From Mesobacillus jeotgali (GTDB taxonomy: Bacteria; Bacillota; Bacilli; Bacillales; Cytobacillaceae), in NCBI RefSeq assembly GCF_900166585.1, contig NZ_FVZC01000009.1, forward strand, positions 2,119,444 to 2,183,443: a DNA stretch of 64,000 bases, in the 5' to 3' direction. Below, piece after piece: positions 1 through 8,599 of this stretch. The position numbers and the translations under genes were made by a program. The notes under the pieces were generated by a model that saw nothing but the letters and a program-made list of their open reading frames with translations, was not told the DNA's origin and did not search any database. How positions within the stretch are numbered: the stretch's first letter is position 1; each line of letters opens with the position of its first letter.

Positions 1-154
1 GATCGTGGCCATGTATGGAACCATTGTAACCTGTAGAAACTATATGCTTGTCCTTGACAATGACACATCCGACATGCAGCCTAGGACATGTGGAGCGTGT
101 GCCTACTTCTTCTGCGATATCCAAAAAATATTCATCCCAACTCTTACGTTCCAT
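1..154 (-). CDS. comEB: ComEB, dCMP deaminase family, N-terminal part only
   Basis: The minus strand from 154 encodes 51 residues beginning [18 protein letters not shown] and running through [13 protein letters not shown] and a GYNGS motif, as in ComEB/dCMP deaminase. The gene runs off the left edge, so the zinc-binding and catalytic HAE and PCxxC motifs are not visible. A GGGGGAG SD precedes the ATG. It lies directly downstream of comEA, the comEA-comEB order of Bacillus. Family role: deamination of dCMP to dUMP; it is co-transcribed with competence genes but is not known to be needed for DNA uptake. Confidence 0.88.
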   Translation of the reverse strand, partial: MERKSWDEYFLDIAEEVGTRSTCPRLHVGCVIVKDKHIVSTGYNGSIHGHD

Positions 155-253
155 GCTGTACTCCCCCTTGTAGAAGACCAAATCCAGGTTTGGACAATCT
201 TTTATATCCTCCATTTTAAGGCTTTCGATAAAAGAGTTCAATTTGAATGGCAG

Positions 254-856
254 CTATTTTACCGAAATCTGGTCCCTTAATTTTTCAAATGTTTTTTCAC
301 CGATTCCGCTTATTTCCTTTAAATCCTCAATCACCTTAAATGGTCCGTTAGTTTCACGATATTCAATTATAGCTTCCGCTTTAGCAGGTCCAACACCCGG
401 TAATGTCTGAAGTTCGTCCGTTTGGGCAGAGTTTAGGTTCACCTTTCCTTTACCTGTATCCCCGCCAGCCTGAATTGGGGAAGACGAAAGTATTTGCTCT
501 CCAACGCGGGGTACATAAATAGCCATTTCATCCGTAACATACATGGCAAAATTTATCGCTGCAACGTCGGCGTCCTCTTCTAGCCCCCCTGCCAGCTCAA
601 TTAAGTCAATTACCCGGCCAGCCTCCTTAACTTCATAAACACCTGGATTAACGACAGCTCCTTTTATATCCGCCATCATTACGATGGCTTTTTCCTCAAC
701 TTCTTCTTCAGTTGTTTCAACATCTGTTACCACCGCCAAAGCATCAGCATTTTCTTCTGTCAGTTCTCCTTCTTTATCGAAGGAGGCATAAAGAAAAAAT
801 AATAAAGCCGCAAATCCAGCAATTACATAGATTTTGTTTTCTTTGATCCATTCCAT
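254..856 (-). CDS. comEA: ComEA, DNA receptor for competence
   Basis: A 200-residue protein with an N-terminal membrane anchor (about residues 8-25). An acidic linker and an SLBB-like region (about 60-125) follow, then a C-terminal double helix-hairpin-helix module (about 138-198) with LQTLPGVGPAKAEAIIEYR and ISGIGEKTFEKL. ComEA sits on the outer face of the membrane and binds incoming double-stranded DNA during transformation, passing it to the ComEC channel. Length and domain order match the family. The gene reads into comEB and diverges from comER, with about 90 bp between the two starts that must hold both promoters. The SD is weak and distant. Confidence 0.93.
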   Translation of the reverse strand: MEWIKENKIYVIAGFAALLFFLYASFDKEGELTEENADALAVVTDVETTEEEVEEKAIVMMADIKGAVVNPGVYEVKEAGRVIDLIELAGGLEEDADVAAINFAMYVTDEMAIYVPRVGEQILSSSPIQAGGDTGKGKVNLNSAQTDELQTLPGVGPAKAEAIIEYRETNGPFKVIEDLKEISGIGEKTFEKLRDQISVK

Positions 857-945
857 GTTTGCGTCAACGCCTTTCTCTATGTCATAAAGTAAAAGATAAA
901 ATCATATGGATATAGGAGAATAAATGTATGAAGGAGGGAAGGGTT

Positions 946-1767
946 ATGAAAATAGGGATTATAGGCACAGGGAATATGGGGAGAATTCTCGCCGAAGCTC
1001 TCATTGATGGGAATGCCATTTCCCCTTCTTCAATGATGATTACTAATAGGACATTATCCAAAGCTTTAGAGATACAAAAAATATATCCGGATTTATCAGT
1101 TGGAAAGGATGCTATTGAAGTAGCAGAACACGCTGATGCCATTTTTGTCTGTGTAAAACCCCATAATGTCCTGGAAGTGCTCGAATTGATCAAACCTGTA
1201 CTCAAGAGTGATAAATGTGTCATTTCAATAACAAGCCCTATCAGTGTCCAGCAAATCGAGAAGGTTGTGGACTGTTCAGTGATGAGAATCATCCCGAGCA
1301 TCACGAACAGGGCACTTGCTGGTGTATCACTTTTTTCGTTTGGATCCAAATGCACTGCCGAATGGAGAGAGTCATTATTCACCCTTTTCAAAAAGGTATC
1401 TGTACCGCTTGAAATTGAAGAGAATATTACAAGGGTAGCATCGGATATCGTTAGCTGCGGACCTGCTTTTTTCAGCCACCTTGTTCAGAGCTTCATTGAA
1501 GCTGCGGTAAAAGAAACCGAAATTGACAGGGAAACGGCTACTAAGCTTTCAAGTGAGATGCTGGTGGGCATGGGCGAATTGCTGAGTCAAAACCATTATA
1601 CGTTACAGACTTTGCAGGAAAAGGTTTGTGTAAAGGGCGGAATTACCGGAGAAGGGATCAAGGTGCTGGAAAGTGAAACAGGGGATATGTTTGAACAGAT
1701 TTTCAAGGCAACACATAAAAAATATGCAAAGGAATTGGAAAAAACGGAGGAACTTTTCGGTCCTTAA
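946..1767 (+). CDS. comER: ComER, pyrroline-5-carboxylate reductase-like protein
   Basis: A 273-residue protein starting MKIGIIGTGNMGRILAEAL, a Rossmann NAD(P)-binding site (GxGNMG) typical of ProC. The C-terminal part keeps the ProC dimerisation helices (VASDIVSCGPAF, VCVKGGITGEGI). The ATG at 946 is chosen because AAGGAGG lies 8 bases upstream; an earlier in-frame ATG at 928 lacks an SD. Divergent from comEA exactly as in B. subtilis, where ComER has been linked to sporulation and biofilm rather than directly to proline synthesis. Whether it reduces pyrroline-5-carboxylate cannot be told from sequence. Confidence 0.9.
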   Translation: MKIGIIGTGNMGRILAEALIDGNAISPSSMMITNRTLSKALEIQKIYPDLSVGKDAIEVAEHADAIFVCVKPHNVLEVLELIKPVLKSDKCVISITSPISVQQIEKVVDCSVMRIIPSITNRALAGVSLFSFGSKCTAEWRESLFTLFKKVSVPLEIEENITRVASDIVSCGPAFFSHLVQSFIEAAVKETEIDRETATKLSSEMLVGMGELLSQNHYTLQTLQEKVCVKGGITGEGIKVLESETGDMFEQIFKATHKKYAKELEKTEELFGP

Positions 1768-1821
1768 AAGTATTCTCCATTTAACTCGATTATCCTTCCC
1801 GCTAAATGTGACAAAATTAGT

Positions 1822-1862
1822 ACAGAAAGGCTCCCATTCGATCAGAATGGGAGCCTTTCTGT
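1822..1862. terminator. Bidirectional terminator between comER and yqeM
   Basis: Perfect 18-bp inverted repeat (1822-1839 / 1845-1862) with a 5-base loop, followed by T-rich sequence on the plus strand. It separates the convergent comER and yqeM genes. Confidence 0.92.
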
Positions 1863-1873
1863 TTTTCTTATAT

Positions 1874-2620
1874 TCAGGGCTTAATCATGGCAAAAAACAA
1901 TCGTTCTGATGTTGATTCAGGCTCCTTCAATGAATAGTCCCCGGTGACTTCAATATTCTCAAAACCTGTCTGCTTTACCAAATCCATATAAATTGAAACA
2001 GGATATGTACGCTGGAAATGGAGTTCATCGACTCGATCATATTTTCCGGATTTCTCATCGAGGACGAAAAAAGTCAGCTCATGTTCAACACTATGTGGTG
2101 CATCCCCTTTGAAGCTGTTCCAAATATAGGTGATCTCCTCGGCGTCCCATGTAAATGTCGCGTCTGCAAAAATATGGTCCATTTTATACACGGAATGGAT
2201 ATCAAAAATAAACAAGCCGCCCTTTTTCAATAGGCGATGCACTCCTTCGAAGGTTTTCCGAACTGCGTTCTCATCCTCCAAATAATTAAGAGAATCACAG
2301 AAAATACCGATCATATCGAATTCACCTAAATCTTCAAGCTCTGTCATATCCTGCTGAAAAAAATGGATGGGCAAAGAAAGATCCTGGGCTTTCACCTGGG
2401 CTACTGAGAGCATGTCTCCGGATAAATCCGCGCCGGTTACATCATAGCCCTTTTGTGCCAATCTTACAGAGAGCTCCCCGGTCCCGCATGCCAGGTCGAG
2501 GAGCTTCATTCCGTTCACTTGAAATTTCTCTTTGTATGCCTCCAGGATTTCGACCCATTTTTCATAGGGAACATCCTGCATAAGCTCATCATACAAATAT
2601 GCAAATCGTTCGTACGACAT
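1874..2620 (-). CDS. yqeM: YqeM, class I SAM-dependent methyltransferase
   Basis: A 248-residue protein with SAM-binding motif I LLDLACGTGELSVRLA (about residues 40-55) and post-motifs GADLSGDML and DMIGIFCDSLNYL. Last gene of the rsfS/yqeK/nadD operon; its ATG overlaps the rsfS stop by one base, implying translational coupling. The substrate is unknown in the family. Conserved position next to ribosome-associated genes suggests an RNA or translation-related substrate, but that is inference. Confidence 0.88.
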   Translation of the reverse strand: MSYERFAYLYDELMQDVPYEKWVEILEAYKEKFQVNGMKLLDLACGTGELSVRLAQKGYDVTGADLSGDMLSVAQVKAQDLSLPIHFFQQDMTELEDLGEFDMIGIFCDSLNYLEDENAVRKTFEGVHRLLKKGGLFIFDIHSVYKMDHIFADATFTWDAEEITYIWNSFKGDAPHSVEHELTFFVLDEKSGKYDRVDELHFQRTYPVSIYMDLVKQTGFENIEVTGDYSLKEPESTSERLFFAMIKP

Positions 2621-2973
2621 TAATTCAGCTCACTTTGCACGTTTTCGATTGGCGCATCTCCCCAGAGACGTTCAAGATTGTAGTAGCTTCTTTCTTCTTT
2701 ATGGAATACATGGACTACCACATCGCCGATATCGATCAGGACCCATCTAGCTTCATCAAATCCTTCCATCCTCTTCAGGTTATGCCCTTGCTCCTCTGCT
2801 TTTTCCCTGATTTCGCGGGCAATTGCCTGTACCTGCTTGTCAGAATTCCCGTGGCAGATAATGAAGTAGTCAGCAATCAGCGAAATGCCTTTCATATTCA
2901 ATACCATAATATCTTCTGCTCTTTTATCATCTGCTGCTTTTACAGCTGTCATTAATAGTTCTCGATCGTTCAT
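2620..2973 (-). CDS. rsfS: Ribosome silencing factor RsfS
   Basis: A 117-residue DUF143/Iojap protein. The core ADYFIICHGNSDKQVQAIA and GDVVVHVFHKEERSYYNLERLW are diagnostic. RsfS binds ribosomal protein L14 on the 50S subunit and blocks 30S joining under nutrient limitation. It lies between yqeK and yqeM, 4 bp from the former, in the usual Bacillus order. Confidence 0.94.
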   Translation of the reverse strand: MNDRELLMTAVKAADDKRAEDIMVLNMKGISLIADYFIICHGNSDKQVQAIAREIREKAEEQGHNLKRMEGFDEARWVLIDIGDVVVHVFHKEERSYYNLERLWGDAPIENVQSELN

Positions 2974-2977
2974 TCAA

Positions 2978-3544
2978 TCACCCTCCTGAATTTTTTACCA
3001 AGCTGTTGTATGCGTTAAACGTATCCGGAAAGACCGGCTGATTTTTCTTCATCAGAAATTGGATAGTATTTTTCATGGACTGGATCAGCGCAATGTCCAA
3101 ATCATTCACTGCCATTTCCCTGACTTCATCCACTCCCGGAAAATGACGGCCTGGCTCAATATAATCAGCCAGATAAATAATTTTTTCAAGGAGGGTCATG
3201 CCCACCCTCCCAGATGTATGGAAGCGAATAGCATCCAGGATTTCTTCATCTTTAATGCCTGCTTCCTTTTCAGCTAGAAAGGCTCCTACCGGTGCATGCC
3301 AAAGCTCACTGTTGAAATCCAGCAGGATAGCCGGCATCTCTTGTTCCACAATGATTTGCCTCATTTCATCCTTTGGCCTGAATTTGGCGTAATCATGGAA
3401 AATGGCTGCCAATTCTGCTTTCTTTCTATCTGCACCGTACTTCTCAGCCAGTCTGAGGGCAGTCTCCATCACTCCAAGTGTATGCACATAGCGATGTTCA
3501 GTCAGTTGCGGCTTCACTATCCGAAGTGCTTGTTCACGCTCCAT
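2978..3544 (-). CDS. yqeK: YqeK, HD-domain Ap4A hydrolase
   Basis: A 188-residue HD-superfamily phosphohydrolase. Metal ligands are visible as HRYVHTLGV, FHDYAK and the later H of RFHTSGR. Family members cut diadenosine tetraphosphate symmetrically to two ADP. The ATG at 3544 is chosen because GAGGAG lies 9 bases upstream and the protein then aligns with B. subtilis YqeK; a further upstream in-frame start exists. The start lies inside the 3' end of nadD (11-base overlap), indicating coupling. Confidence 0.9.
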   Translation of the reverse strand: MEREQALRIVKPQLTEHRYVHTLGVMETALRLAEKYGADRKKAELAAIFHDYAKFRPKDEMRQIIVEQEMPAILLDFNSELWHAPVGAFLAEKEAGIKDEEILDAIRFHTSGRVGMTLLEKIIYLADYIEPGRHFPGVDEVREMAVNDLDIALIQSMKNTIQFLMKKNQPVFPDTFNAYNSLVKNSGG

Positions 3545-4103
3545 ATAAACTATTCTCCTCAATATATACCCGTACAGAATCCGGCAGCAAATAACGTATG
3601 CTTCTTCCGGTCCTTGTTCTCTCTCTGATCATGCTTGAAGAGATATCCATCTGGGGTGTTTCTGCGTAAAGAATATCATAATCCGTTTCCGTCGTGTACG
3701 AGGGCCTGCTAACCCCGATAAACTTTACCATCTTCAGCAAATCATCTATTTTATGCCATTTAGGCAAATACTCGACCATGTCGCCGCCAATGATAAAATA
3801 GAAATCAATTTCTTTATTCTTATCTTTCAATATTTTCATCGTTTCATACGTGTAAGAAGGACCGCTCCTCTCAAGTTCTGCTTTTTCCAGCCTGAATTGC
3901 TGGTTGTCAGCAATAGCAAGCTCGAGCATCGCTAGCCTGTCTGAATTGCTGATGGGCTCTTCGACAGTTTTATGCGGCGGAACCTGATTTGGCATGAACC
4001 ATATCTCATCCAGCCCATAAGCTTGAAGCACTTCATTCGCTATAACCAAATGTCCGGTGTGCGGCGGATTGAAGGTTCCGCCAAGAATGCCAACTTTCTT
4101 CAA
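3534..4103 (-). CDS. nadD: Nicotinate-nucleotide adenylyltransferase
   Basis: A 189-residue nucleotidyltransferase with the GGTFNPPHTGHL motif at residues 8-19 and the C-terminal ISSSMIRERTR motif. It forms nicotinate adenine dinucleotide from NaMN and ATP, the step shared by de novo and salvage NAD synthesis, in the cytoplasm. Expected length for NadD. It sits between yhbY and yqeK in the standard operon order. Confidence 0.95.
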   Translation of the reverse strand: MKKVGILGGTFNPPHTGHLVIANEVLQAYGLDEIWFMPNQVPPHKTVEEPISNSDRLAMLELAIADNQQFRLEKAELERSGPSYTYETMKILKDKNKEIDFYFIIGGDMVEYLPKWHKIDDLLKMVKFIGVSRPSYTTETDYDILYAETPQMDISSSMIRERTRTGRSIRYLLPDSVRVYIEENSLYGA

Positions 4104-4123
4104 ACAGGCACCTCCCAGTTTTT

Positions 4124-4417
4124 TTATCTTGGAAGAACGATTTCCTTATTTTCACGTGACTCTTTATATAAAACGATCGTATTCCCAATTACCTGAACTA
4201 GTTCCGCTTTAGCTCCGCTGGAAAGCTCTTCTGCAACTGTATCCCTATCCTCATCACAATTTTGGAGGATGCTCACCTTGATCAACTCTCTCGCTTCCAG
4301 AACATCTGCGATTTGCTTGATCATATTCTCATTTACCCCGCCTTTGCCGACTTGAAAAATCGGATTAAGATGATGGGCTTTTGATCTTAAAAAACGTTTC
4401 TGCTTACCTGTTAACAT
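4124..4417 (-). CDS. yqeI: YhbY/YqeI, CRM-domain RNA-binding protein
   Basis: A 97-residue protein made of one CRM domain: MLTGKQKRFLRSKAHHLNPIFQVGKGG at the N-terminus includes the GKGG loop. Homologues bind pre-50S ribosomal particles. Located 3 bp downstream of aroE and 20 bp upstream of nadD, as in other Bacilli. Confidence 0.92.
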   Translation of the reverse strand: MLTGKQKRFLRSKAHHLNPIFQVGKGGVNENMIKQIADVLEARELIKVSILQNCDEDRDTVAEELSSGAKAELVQVIGNTIVLYKESRENKEIVLPR

Positions 4418-4420
4418 GTG

Positions 4421-5251
4421 TTAACCTCCTAAATTTCTTAAAACATTGGTTTTCATTCTCTCGGTGTCGGGAAAAATCCCTGTCCATTTCTCAAAAGCAA
4501 GTGCCCCCTGGAAAACGAACATCTCTATTCCATTTTGGATTGCAGCCCCTCTCTTGGAAGCAGCCTTCAAAAATGTTGTTTGCAATGGATTATAAATTAT
4601 ATCACTGACGATTGCATCCTGGGATATGTTTTCAGGAGAAAGCGGCAAACTTCCTGTATCAGGCACCATCCCTATGGAAGTCGTCTGGATAACGAGCTGA
4701 TATTCATTCAGTGTTTTTTCTGCTGTTTCCCGGTTAAGGACCTTTGATTCTACATTAAAAGGACATGATCTGATTAATTCTTCTGCCTTGTCATAGGTAC
4801 GGTTATAAAGGTCAATTCTGCTTATTCCTGCTTGGGCCATTGAAAAGAAGATCGCTCTCGAAGCACCGCCAGCACCAATAATCAAAGCTGACCTTGAACC
4901 AAGATCAGCATCAATTGTTTCTAGCCCTTTGACAAAGCCAGGGCCATCGGTATTGTAACCTGTCAAAAAGCCATTCTCATTTTTGACTGTATTGACAGCT
5001 CCGATCGCTTCGGCCAGAGGATCGATTTTATCAAGATAGGCCATAATATCTGTCTTATGGGGGATTGTCACATTGAAGCCGGATGCTTCCAATGCTTTCA
5101 ATCCTTTTACAGCTGCCTCAAGATTTTCTTTGCTGACATGGAATGGCAGATACGCTGCATCGATTCCATAAAAGCCAAATAAATCATTGTGCATGGCAGG
5201 AGACATCGAGTGTGATATCGGATCACCTATAACTCCGAATAATTTTTTCAT
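4421..5251 (-). CDS. aroE: Shikimate dehydrogenase
   Basis: A 276-residue AroE. The shikimate-binding SHSMSP segment and NVTIPHK (catalytic Lys) lie in the N-terminal half, with GAGGASRAIF for NADP binding in the middle. It reduces 3-dehydroshikimate to shikimate in aromatic amino acid synthesis. MKKLFGVIGDPI at 5251 was chosen as the start because it matches family N-termini; two upstream in-frame starts would add 6-12 residues. Confidence 0.93.
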   Translation of the reverse strand: MKKLFGVIGDPISHSMSPAMHNDLFGFYGIDAAYLPFHVSKENLEAAVKGLKALEASGFNVTIPHKTDIMAYLDKIDPLAEAIGAVNTVKNENGFLTGYNTDGPGFVKGLETIDADLGSRSALIIGAGGASRAIFFSMAQAGISRIDLYNRTYDKAEELIRSCPFNVESKVLNRETAEKTLNEYQLVIQTTSIGMVPDTGSLPLSPENISQDAIVSDIIYNPLQTTFLKAASKRGAAIQNGIEMFVFQGALAFEKWTGIFPDTERMKTNVLRNLGG

Positions 5252-5293
5252 AATCTCCCGCCCCTTCATCAAATTTATTACCTGCAAAAGAAT

Positions 5294-6397
5294 TTAGATT
5301 AGGGACCTTCTTAGCAGCACATGAACTCCTTTTGGAACATAAGCCGCTATTTTGGCACCTGCATCATTGACGGTTACCCATCCTAGCCCTGAAAAAACAA
5401 TGTCGGTTTTCGCTTCCTTGATCGTGAATTCATGACGGACAAGTTCCGGGAATTCTTCCATTTGTTCGCGGCGAGGCGGAGTCAGCAATTCTCCAGCATG
5501 ATTTTTATATAACTCGTCCGCATTCTCAAGCTTAGTTCGGTGGATATTGATTTCATTCGGTACATAGCAGGGGAAAGATCTTCTGCCGCCAGATATATAA
5601 TCAAATCGGGCAAGCCCCCCGAAAAATAACGTTTGCTGTTCATTCAGCTGGTACACTTTGGGCTTGATTTCTTTTTTGGGTGTAATGTATTTCAAATCCC
5701 GCTTATCTACATAATGCGCCATCTGGTGATGATTAATGATTCCCGGGGTATCTACAATCGCTTTTCCATCTTCAAGCGGAATTTCAATCATGTCAAGGGT
5801 TGTTCCCGGAAAATGTGAGGTTGTAATGATATCTCCTTCACCAGTCACTTCCTTGATGATCCTATTAATGAAAGTAGACTTACCCACATTCGTACAGCCG
5901 ACGATATAGACATCCTTGCCATTGCGATATTCATCTATTGCCGCTGCAGCTTCTTGGATATTATGTCCCTTTGCCGCACTCACAAGAAAGACGTCAATTG
6001 GATTTAGTCCCAGTTCCCTTGATTCCTTTTTCATCCAGTCTATGAGTTTCCGCTGCTTTACCGATTTTGGCACCAGGTCAGCCTTATTTCCAATCAATAG
6101 TACCGGATTTTTTCCGGCAAAGCGTTGGATACCTGGCAGCCAGCTCCCATTGAAATCAAAAATATCTACGATCTTGACTATCAATGCATCCCTGCTGCCA
6201 AGTTCATTCAATATTTTTAAAAAGTCATCGTCAGTTAGACTGACATCCTGAATCTCGTTATAGTTCTTTAAACGAAAACATCTCTGGCAGACGGCAACGT
6301 CTTTTTCCAGGGATGAAGCAGGGGCAAAACCCAGTTCTTCGGGATTTTCAGTTTGGATTTTCACACCACAGCCGGTACAGATTAATTGCTCACTCAA
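5294..6397 (-). CDS. yqeH: YqeH, circularly permuted ribosome-assembly GTPase
   Basis: A 367-residue GTPase. It starts with a zinc finger (CTGCGVKIQ and CQRCFRLKNYNE). The G motifs follow in permuted order: NKAD (G4) precedes GCTNVGKST (G1) and DTPG (G3). A C-terminal RNA-binding/treble-clef-like region follows. YqeH is needed for 30S subunit assembly in B. subtilis. It sits between yqeG and aroE, with only 3 bp to yqeG. Confidence 0.95.
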   Translation of the reverse strand: MSEQLICTGCGVKIQTENPEELGFAPASSLEKDVAVCQRCFRLKNYNEIQDVSLTDDDFLKILNELGSRDALIVKIVDIFDFNGSWLPGIQRFAGKNPVLLIGNKADLVPKSVKQRKLIDWMKKESRELGLNPIDVFLVSAAKGHNIQEAAAAIDEYRNGKDVYIVGCTNVGKSTFINRIIKEVTGEGDIITTSHFPGTTLDMIEIPLEDGKAIVDTPGIINHHQMAHYVDKRDLKYITPKKEIKPKVYQLNEQQTLFFGGLARFDYISGGRRSFPCYVPNEINIHRTKLENADELYKNHAGELLTPPRREQMEEFPELVRHEFTIKEAKTDIVFSGLGWVTVNDAGAKIAAYVPKGVHVLLRRSLI

Positions 6398-6400
6398 ATT

Positions 6401-6916
6401 TTAGTCCTCCCAATTCAACTTTCCTTGTTTCCTGAACCAATTTAATATCCTTCTTTCCACTTTTCTGTTAAAGCGGGTTATAAAACCATCTGTCTGGGCA
6501 ACTGGAACGACGAGAATCGTGTGGAATCCGCTTCTATTCCCCCCAAGAACATCGGTTAGCAGCTGGTCCCCAATAACGACTGTTTCCTCTTTACGCAATC
6601 CCATTTGTTTTAATGCCTTATTGAATGCCCGAGTCATCGGTTTTCTCGCTTGAAATATAAATGGTATTTGAAGCGGGTCTGAAAACGACCTGACTCTTCT
6701 TTCATTATTATTGGATACAATCGTAATGAGTATTTCATTTCTTCTCATATTATCAAACCACTCGATCAGCTTTGGGGTCGCATTTGGCCGATCCCATTCT
6801 ACGAGGGTATTGTCCAAATCTGTTATAATGCCCTTCACGCCTTTTTCCTTTAGGCTTTCAGGATGGATTTCAAATATACTCTTGACATGCTGGTCAGGCA
6901 AAAAATGCTTTAGCAA
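6401..6916 (-). CDS. yqeG: YqeG, HAD-superfamily phosphatase (IIIA)
   Basis: A 171-residue HAD phosphatase with motif I DLDNTLVEWD (nucleophile Asp) at about residue 34, motif II IVSNN, and motif IV VIGDQLLTDVLGGNR. First gene of the yqeG-yqeH-aroE-yhbY-nadD-yqeK-rsfS-yqeM run. The substrate is not established here; phosphatidylglycerophosphate phosphatase activity is known for some relatives. Confidence 0.9.
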   Translation of the reverse strand: MLKHFLPDQHVKSIFEIHPESLKEKGVKGIITDLDNTLVEWDRPNATPKLIEWFDNMRRNEILITIVSNNNERRVRSFSDPLQIPFIFQARKPMTRAFNKALKQMGLRKEETVVIGDQLLTDVLGGNRSGFHTILVVPVAQTDGFITRFNRKVERRILNWFRKQGKLNWED

Positions 6917-7114
6917 TTTTATAACACCTCATTAATTAAATTCCTATCATACCGTTAACATCATACCCAATTTTATCCTCGTATTCAAAACAAACATTTA
7001 AATAAGGGTAGAACCCGGATAAAGTTCGATGAAAACCCTGGATTTCTGCTAAATTCAATAAATTTTCGAAGTATTTCAAAAAACTTTTCGACAAAATCCA
7101 AGGATTTCCATCCC

Positions 7115-7213
7115 TGTGGATAACCTTATACACATTATACACATTGGTTTTATTACAAATTTCCCGATTATAAACAATTTAATCACAGGTTATCCACCGA
7201 TGTTTGTGGATAA
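7115..7213. promoter_or_regulatory. Cluster of five DnaA boxes upstream of sda
   Basis: Perfect TTATCCACA in the reverse orientation at 7115-7123 and 7205-7213, TTATACACA twice in tandem at 7126-7134 and 7135-7143, and TTATCCACC at 7190-7198. In B. subtilis DnaA activates sda so that sporulation is blocked while replication initiates; the same arrangement is present here. The rest of the 6917-7330 gap is AT-rich with no supported gene. Confidence 0.88.
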
Positions 7214-7222
7214 TTAGAACAG

Positions 7223-7251
7223 TTGTTCTGAGAGTTTCATTCTGCTAGAGT
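7223..7251 (+). promoter_or_regulatory. Candidate sigma-A promoter of sda
   Basis: TTGTTC (7223-7228), 17-bp spacer, TAGAGT (7246-7251), just downstream of the last DnaA box and 80 bp before the sda start. Confidence 0.5.
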
Positions 7252-7330
7252 AAGGGTAGAACGAAACAACTTACAATTATATGCAATCAATTTTGAATTT
7301 AGAAGATCCTTTTGGGGGTGAATGACTGGA

Positions 7331-7471
7331 ATGCGCAAGCTATCGGACGAGCTTTTGATCGAATCTTATTTCAAAGCAAGAGAGCTAAACCTTAGCTATG
7401 AGTTTATTCGTTTGATTGAAACGGAAATCCACCGGCGGTCATTATCTAACCGAATCAAAGTCTCTTCCTGA
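7331..7471 (+). CDS. sda: Sda, sporulation checkpoint inhibitor
   Basis: A 46-residue protein beginning [20 protein letters not shown], clearly Sda, and exactly the B. subtilis length. Sda is a helical hairpin that binds the DHp domain of sporulation kinases KinA/KinB, stopping phosphorelay entry when DNA replication is stressed or initiating. ATG 7331 was chosen over ATG 7322 because GGGGGTG then lies 11 bases upstream rather than 2. Regulation by DnaA is implied by the box cluster upstream; a terminator follows within 2 bp. Confidence 0.96.
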   Translation: MRKLSDELLIESYFKARELNLSYEFIRLIETEIHRRSLSNRIKVSS

Positions 7472-7472
7472 C

Positions 7473-7496
7473 AGCCCCAAAAGGGCTCTTTTTTTA
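7473..7496 (+). terminator. sda terminator
   Basis: Short GC stem (AGCCC / GGGCT) followed by seven T residues directly after the sda stop. Confidence 0.85.
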
Positions 7497-7525
7497 CTGC
7501 CTTAATATAATTCGAAACAAAATGA

Positions 7526-7548
7526 AGGCACAGATTAAACCTGTGCCT
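7526..7548 (-). terminator. psd terminator
   Basis: 8-bp perfect inverted repeat AGGCACAG / CTGTGCCT 8 bases past the psd stop; the minus-strand tail (ATTTTGTTT) is moderately U-rich. Confidence 0.65.
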
Positions 7549-7556
7549 CTCGCTGG

Positions 7557-8345
7557 TCATCCTTGTTCATCAATTGTACCGATTTTCTCTCCATATTTGA
7601 TATGATAGGGCGCAGTGATTTCAGGCAAAAGGTTAATCGTCCCTTTTTCAAACAGCAACACTACAGTTGAACCAAAAGTAAAATAAGCCATTTGCTCGCC
7701 TTTCTTCAATTCAGTGCCAGCGTGAGTCATTTCAATCGAATTGACAAACATAGCGCCAACCTTAATAACGGCTGTCATACCCGCTTTGTGTCTGATTTCG
7801 GTAATTTTCCGATAATTTTTAGACAACGGATAGTTCCCATATTTCAATCCCATCTTATTGACAGGGAATGACTTCTTTCCCAAAGTCCACTGATTGACAA
7901 CCTCCCCTGAAACCGGGCTGTGAATTTGATGGTAATGACTTGGACTCAGGTAAAAAATCATATATGTTCCCTGTTCATACCTTGACATTGCTTCATCATT
8001 ACCAAGCATCTCGGAGATCGAATAAATCTTACCTTTTACCGTAATGGTCTTGTCCGCTGCAATTTCTCCTATTTCTTCAATCACGGAATCTACTGGACTG
8101 ACAACTGACATAGGATCATGATCCACCGTTCTTGCCCCTTCTTTAAGGTTCCTGATAAAAAATTGATGCAGACTATCATATTCCATTAAAGGCTTTTCCA
8201 TTTCCTCCTGATTAATTTGATAAGTCCTGGCGAACGAAGGAACAATCCTTCTGCTCCCCTTAGATTTTGCAAATTTGTGTAAAATGGCCGAAGTCCATCT
8301 TCCATTGGTCAATTCTATAAGCAGACGATATATCGATTGGAGCAA
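7557..8345 (-). CDS. psd: Phosphatidylserine decarboxylase proenzyme
   Basis: A 262-residue protein with the self-cleavage motif FGSTVV near residue 226; the Ser becomes the pyruvoyl prosthetic group of the small subunit. The catalytic-region VVSPVDS and the SPSHYHQIHSP segment are present. It makes phosphatidylethanolamine from phosphatidylserine at the membrane. Start is TTG at 8345, set by GGAGGT seven bases upstream; the nearby ATG is followed at once by a stop. Divergent from pssA, the preceding pathway step, across about 250 bp. Confidence 0.93.
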   Translation of the reverse strand: MLQSIYRLLIELTNGRWTSAILHKFAKSKGSRRIVPSFARTYQINQEEMEKPLMEYDSLHQFFIRNLKEGARTVDHDPMSVVSPVDSVIEEIGEIAADKTITVKGKIYSISEMLGNDEAMSRYEQGTYMIFYLSPSHYHQIHSPVSGEVVNQWTLGKKSFPVNKMGLKYGNYPLSKNYRKITEIRHKAGMTAVIKVGAMFVNSIEMTHAGTELKKGEQMAYFTFGSTVVLLFEKGTINLLPEITAPYHIKYGEKIGTIDEQG

Positions 8346-8599
8346 TTCACATACCTCCGATTAATTTTGTAGGTTTCCTGCGTTGTTTGAAAATTCCGGT
8401 AAGGATCAAAAGAAATCTTTACGAAAAAGCATAATCAGCTTAGAATTATATATTATTATATAATACCCCAATGTGCTAGTTCCCTTTTTCAACTAGGGGA
8501 TGATGAATTTTGTGCTCTATCATTGAGACTGCTGGTACCATACCATTCCAAAAGCATCGATCCTGGCGAAAACTGCCTTCCATTTAGAGGAGTGAATTT

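Noticed and set aside
882..1391. 169-residue minus-strand ORF opposite comER
   Set aside because: It lies wholly over the comER gene, which has clear family motifs; no SD and no recognisable protein motif.
6936..7142. 68-residue minus-strand ORF before yqeG
   Set aside because: No SD, covers DnaA boxes, and no similarity to any family I recognise.
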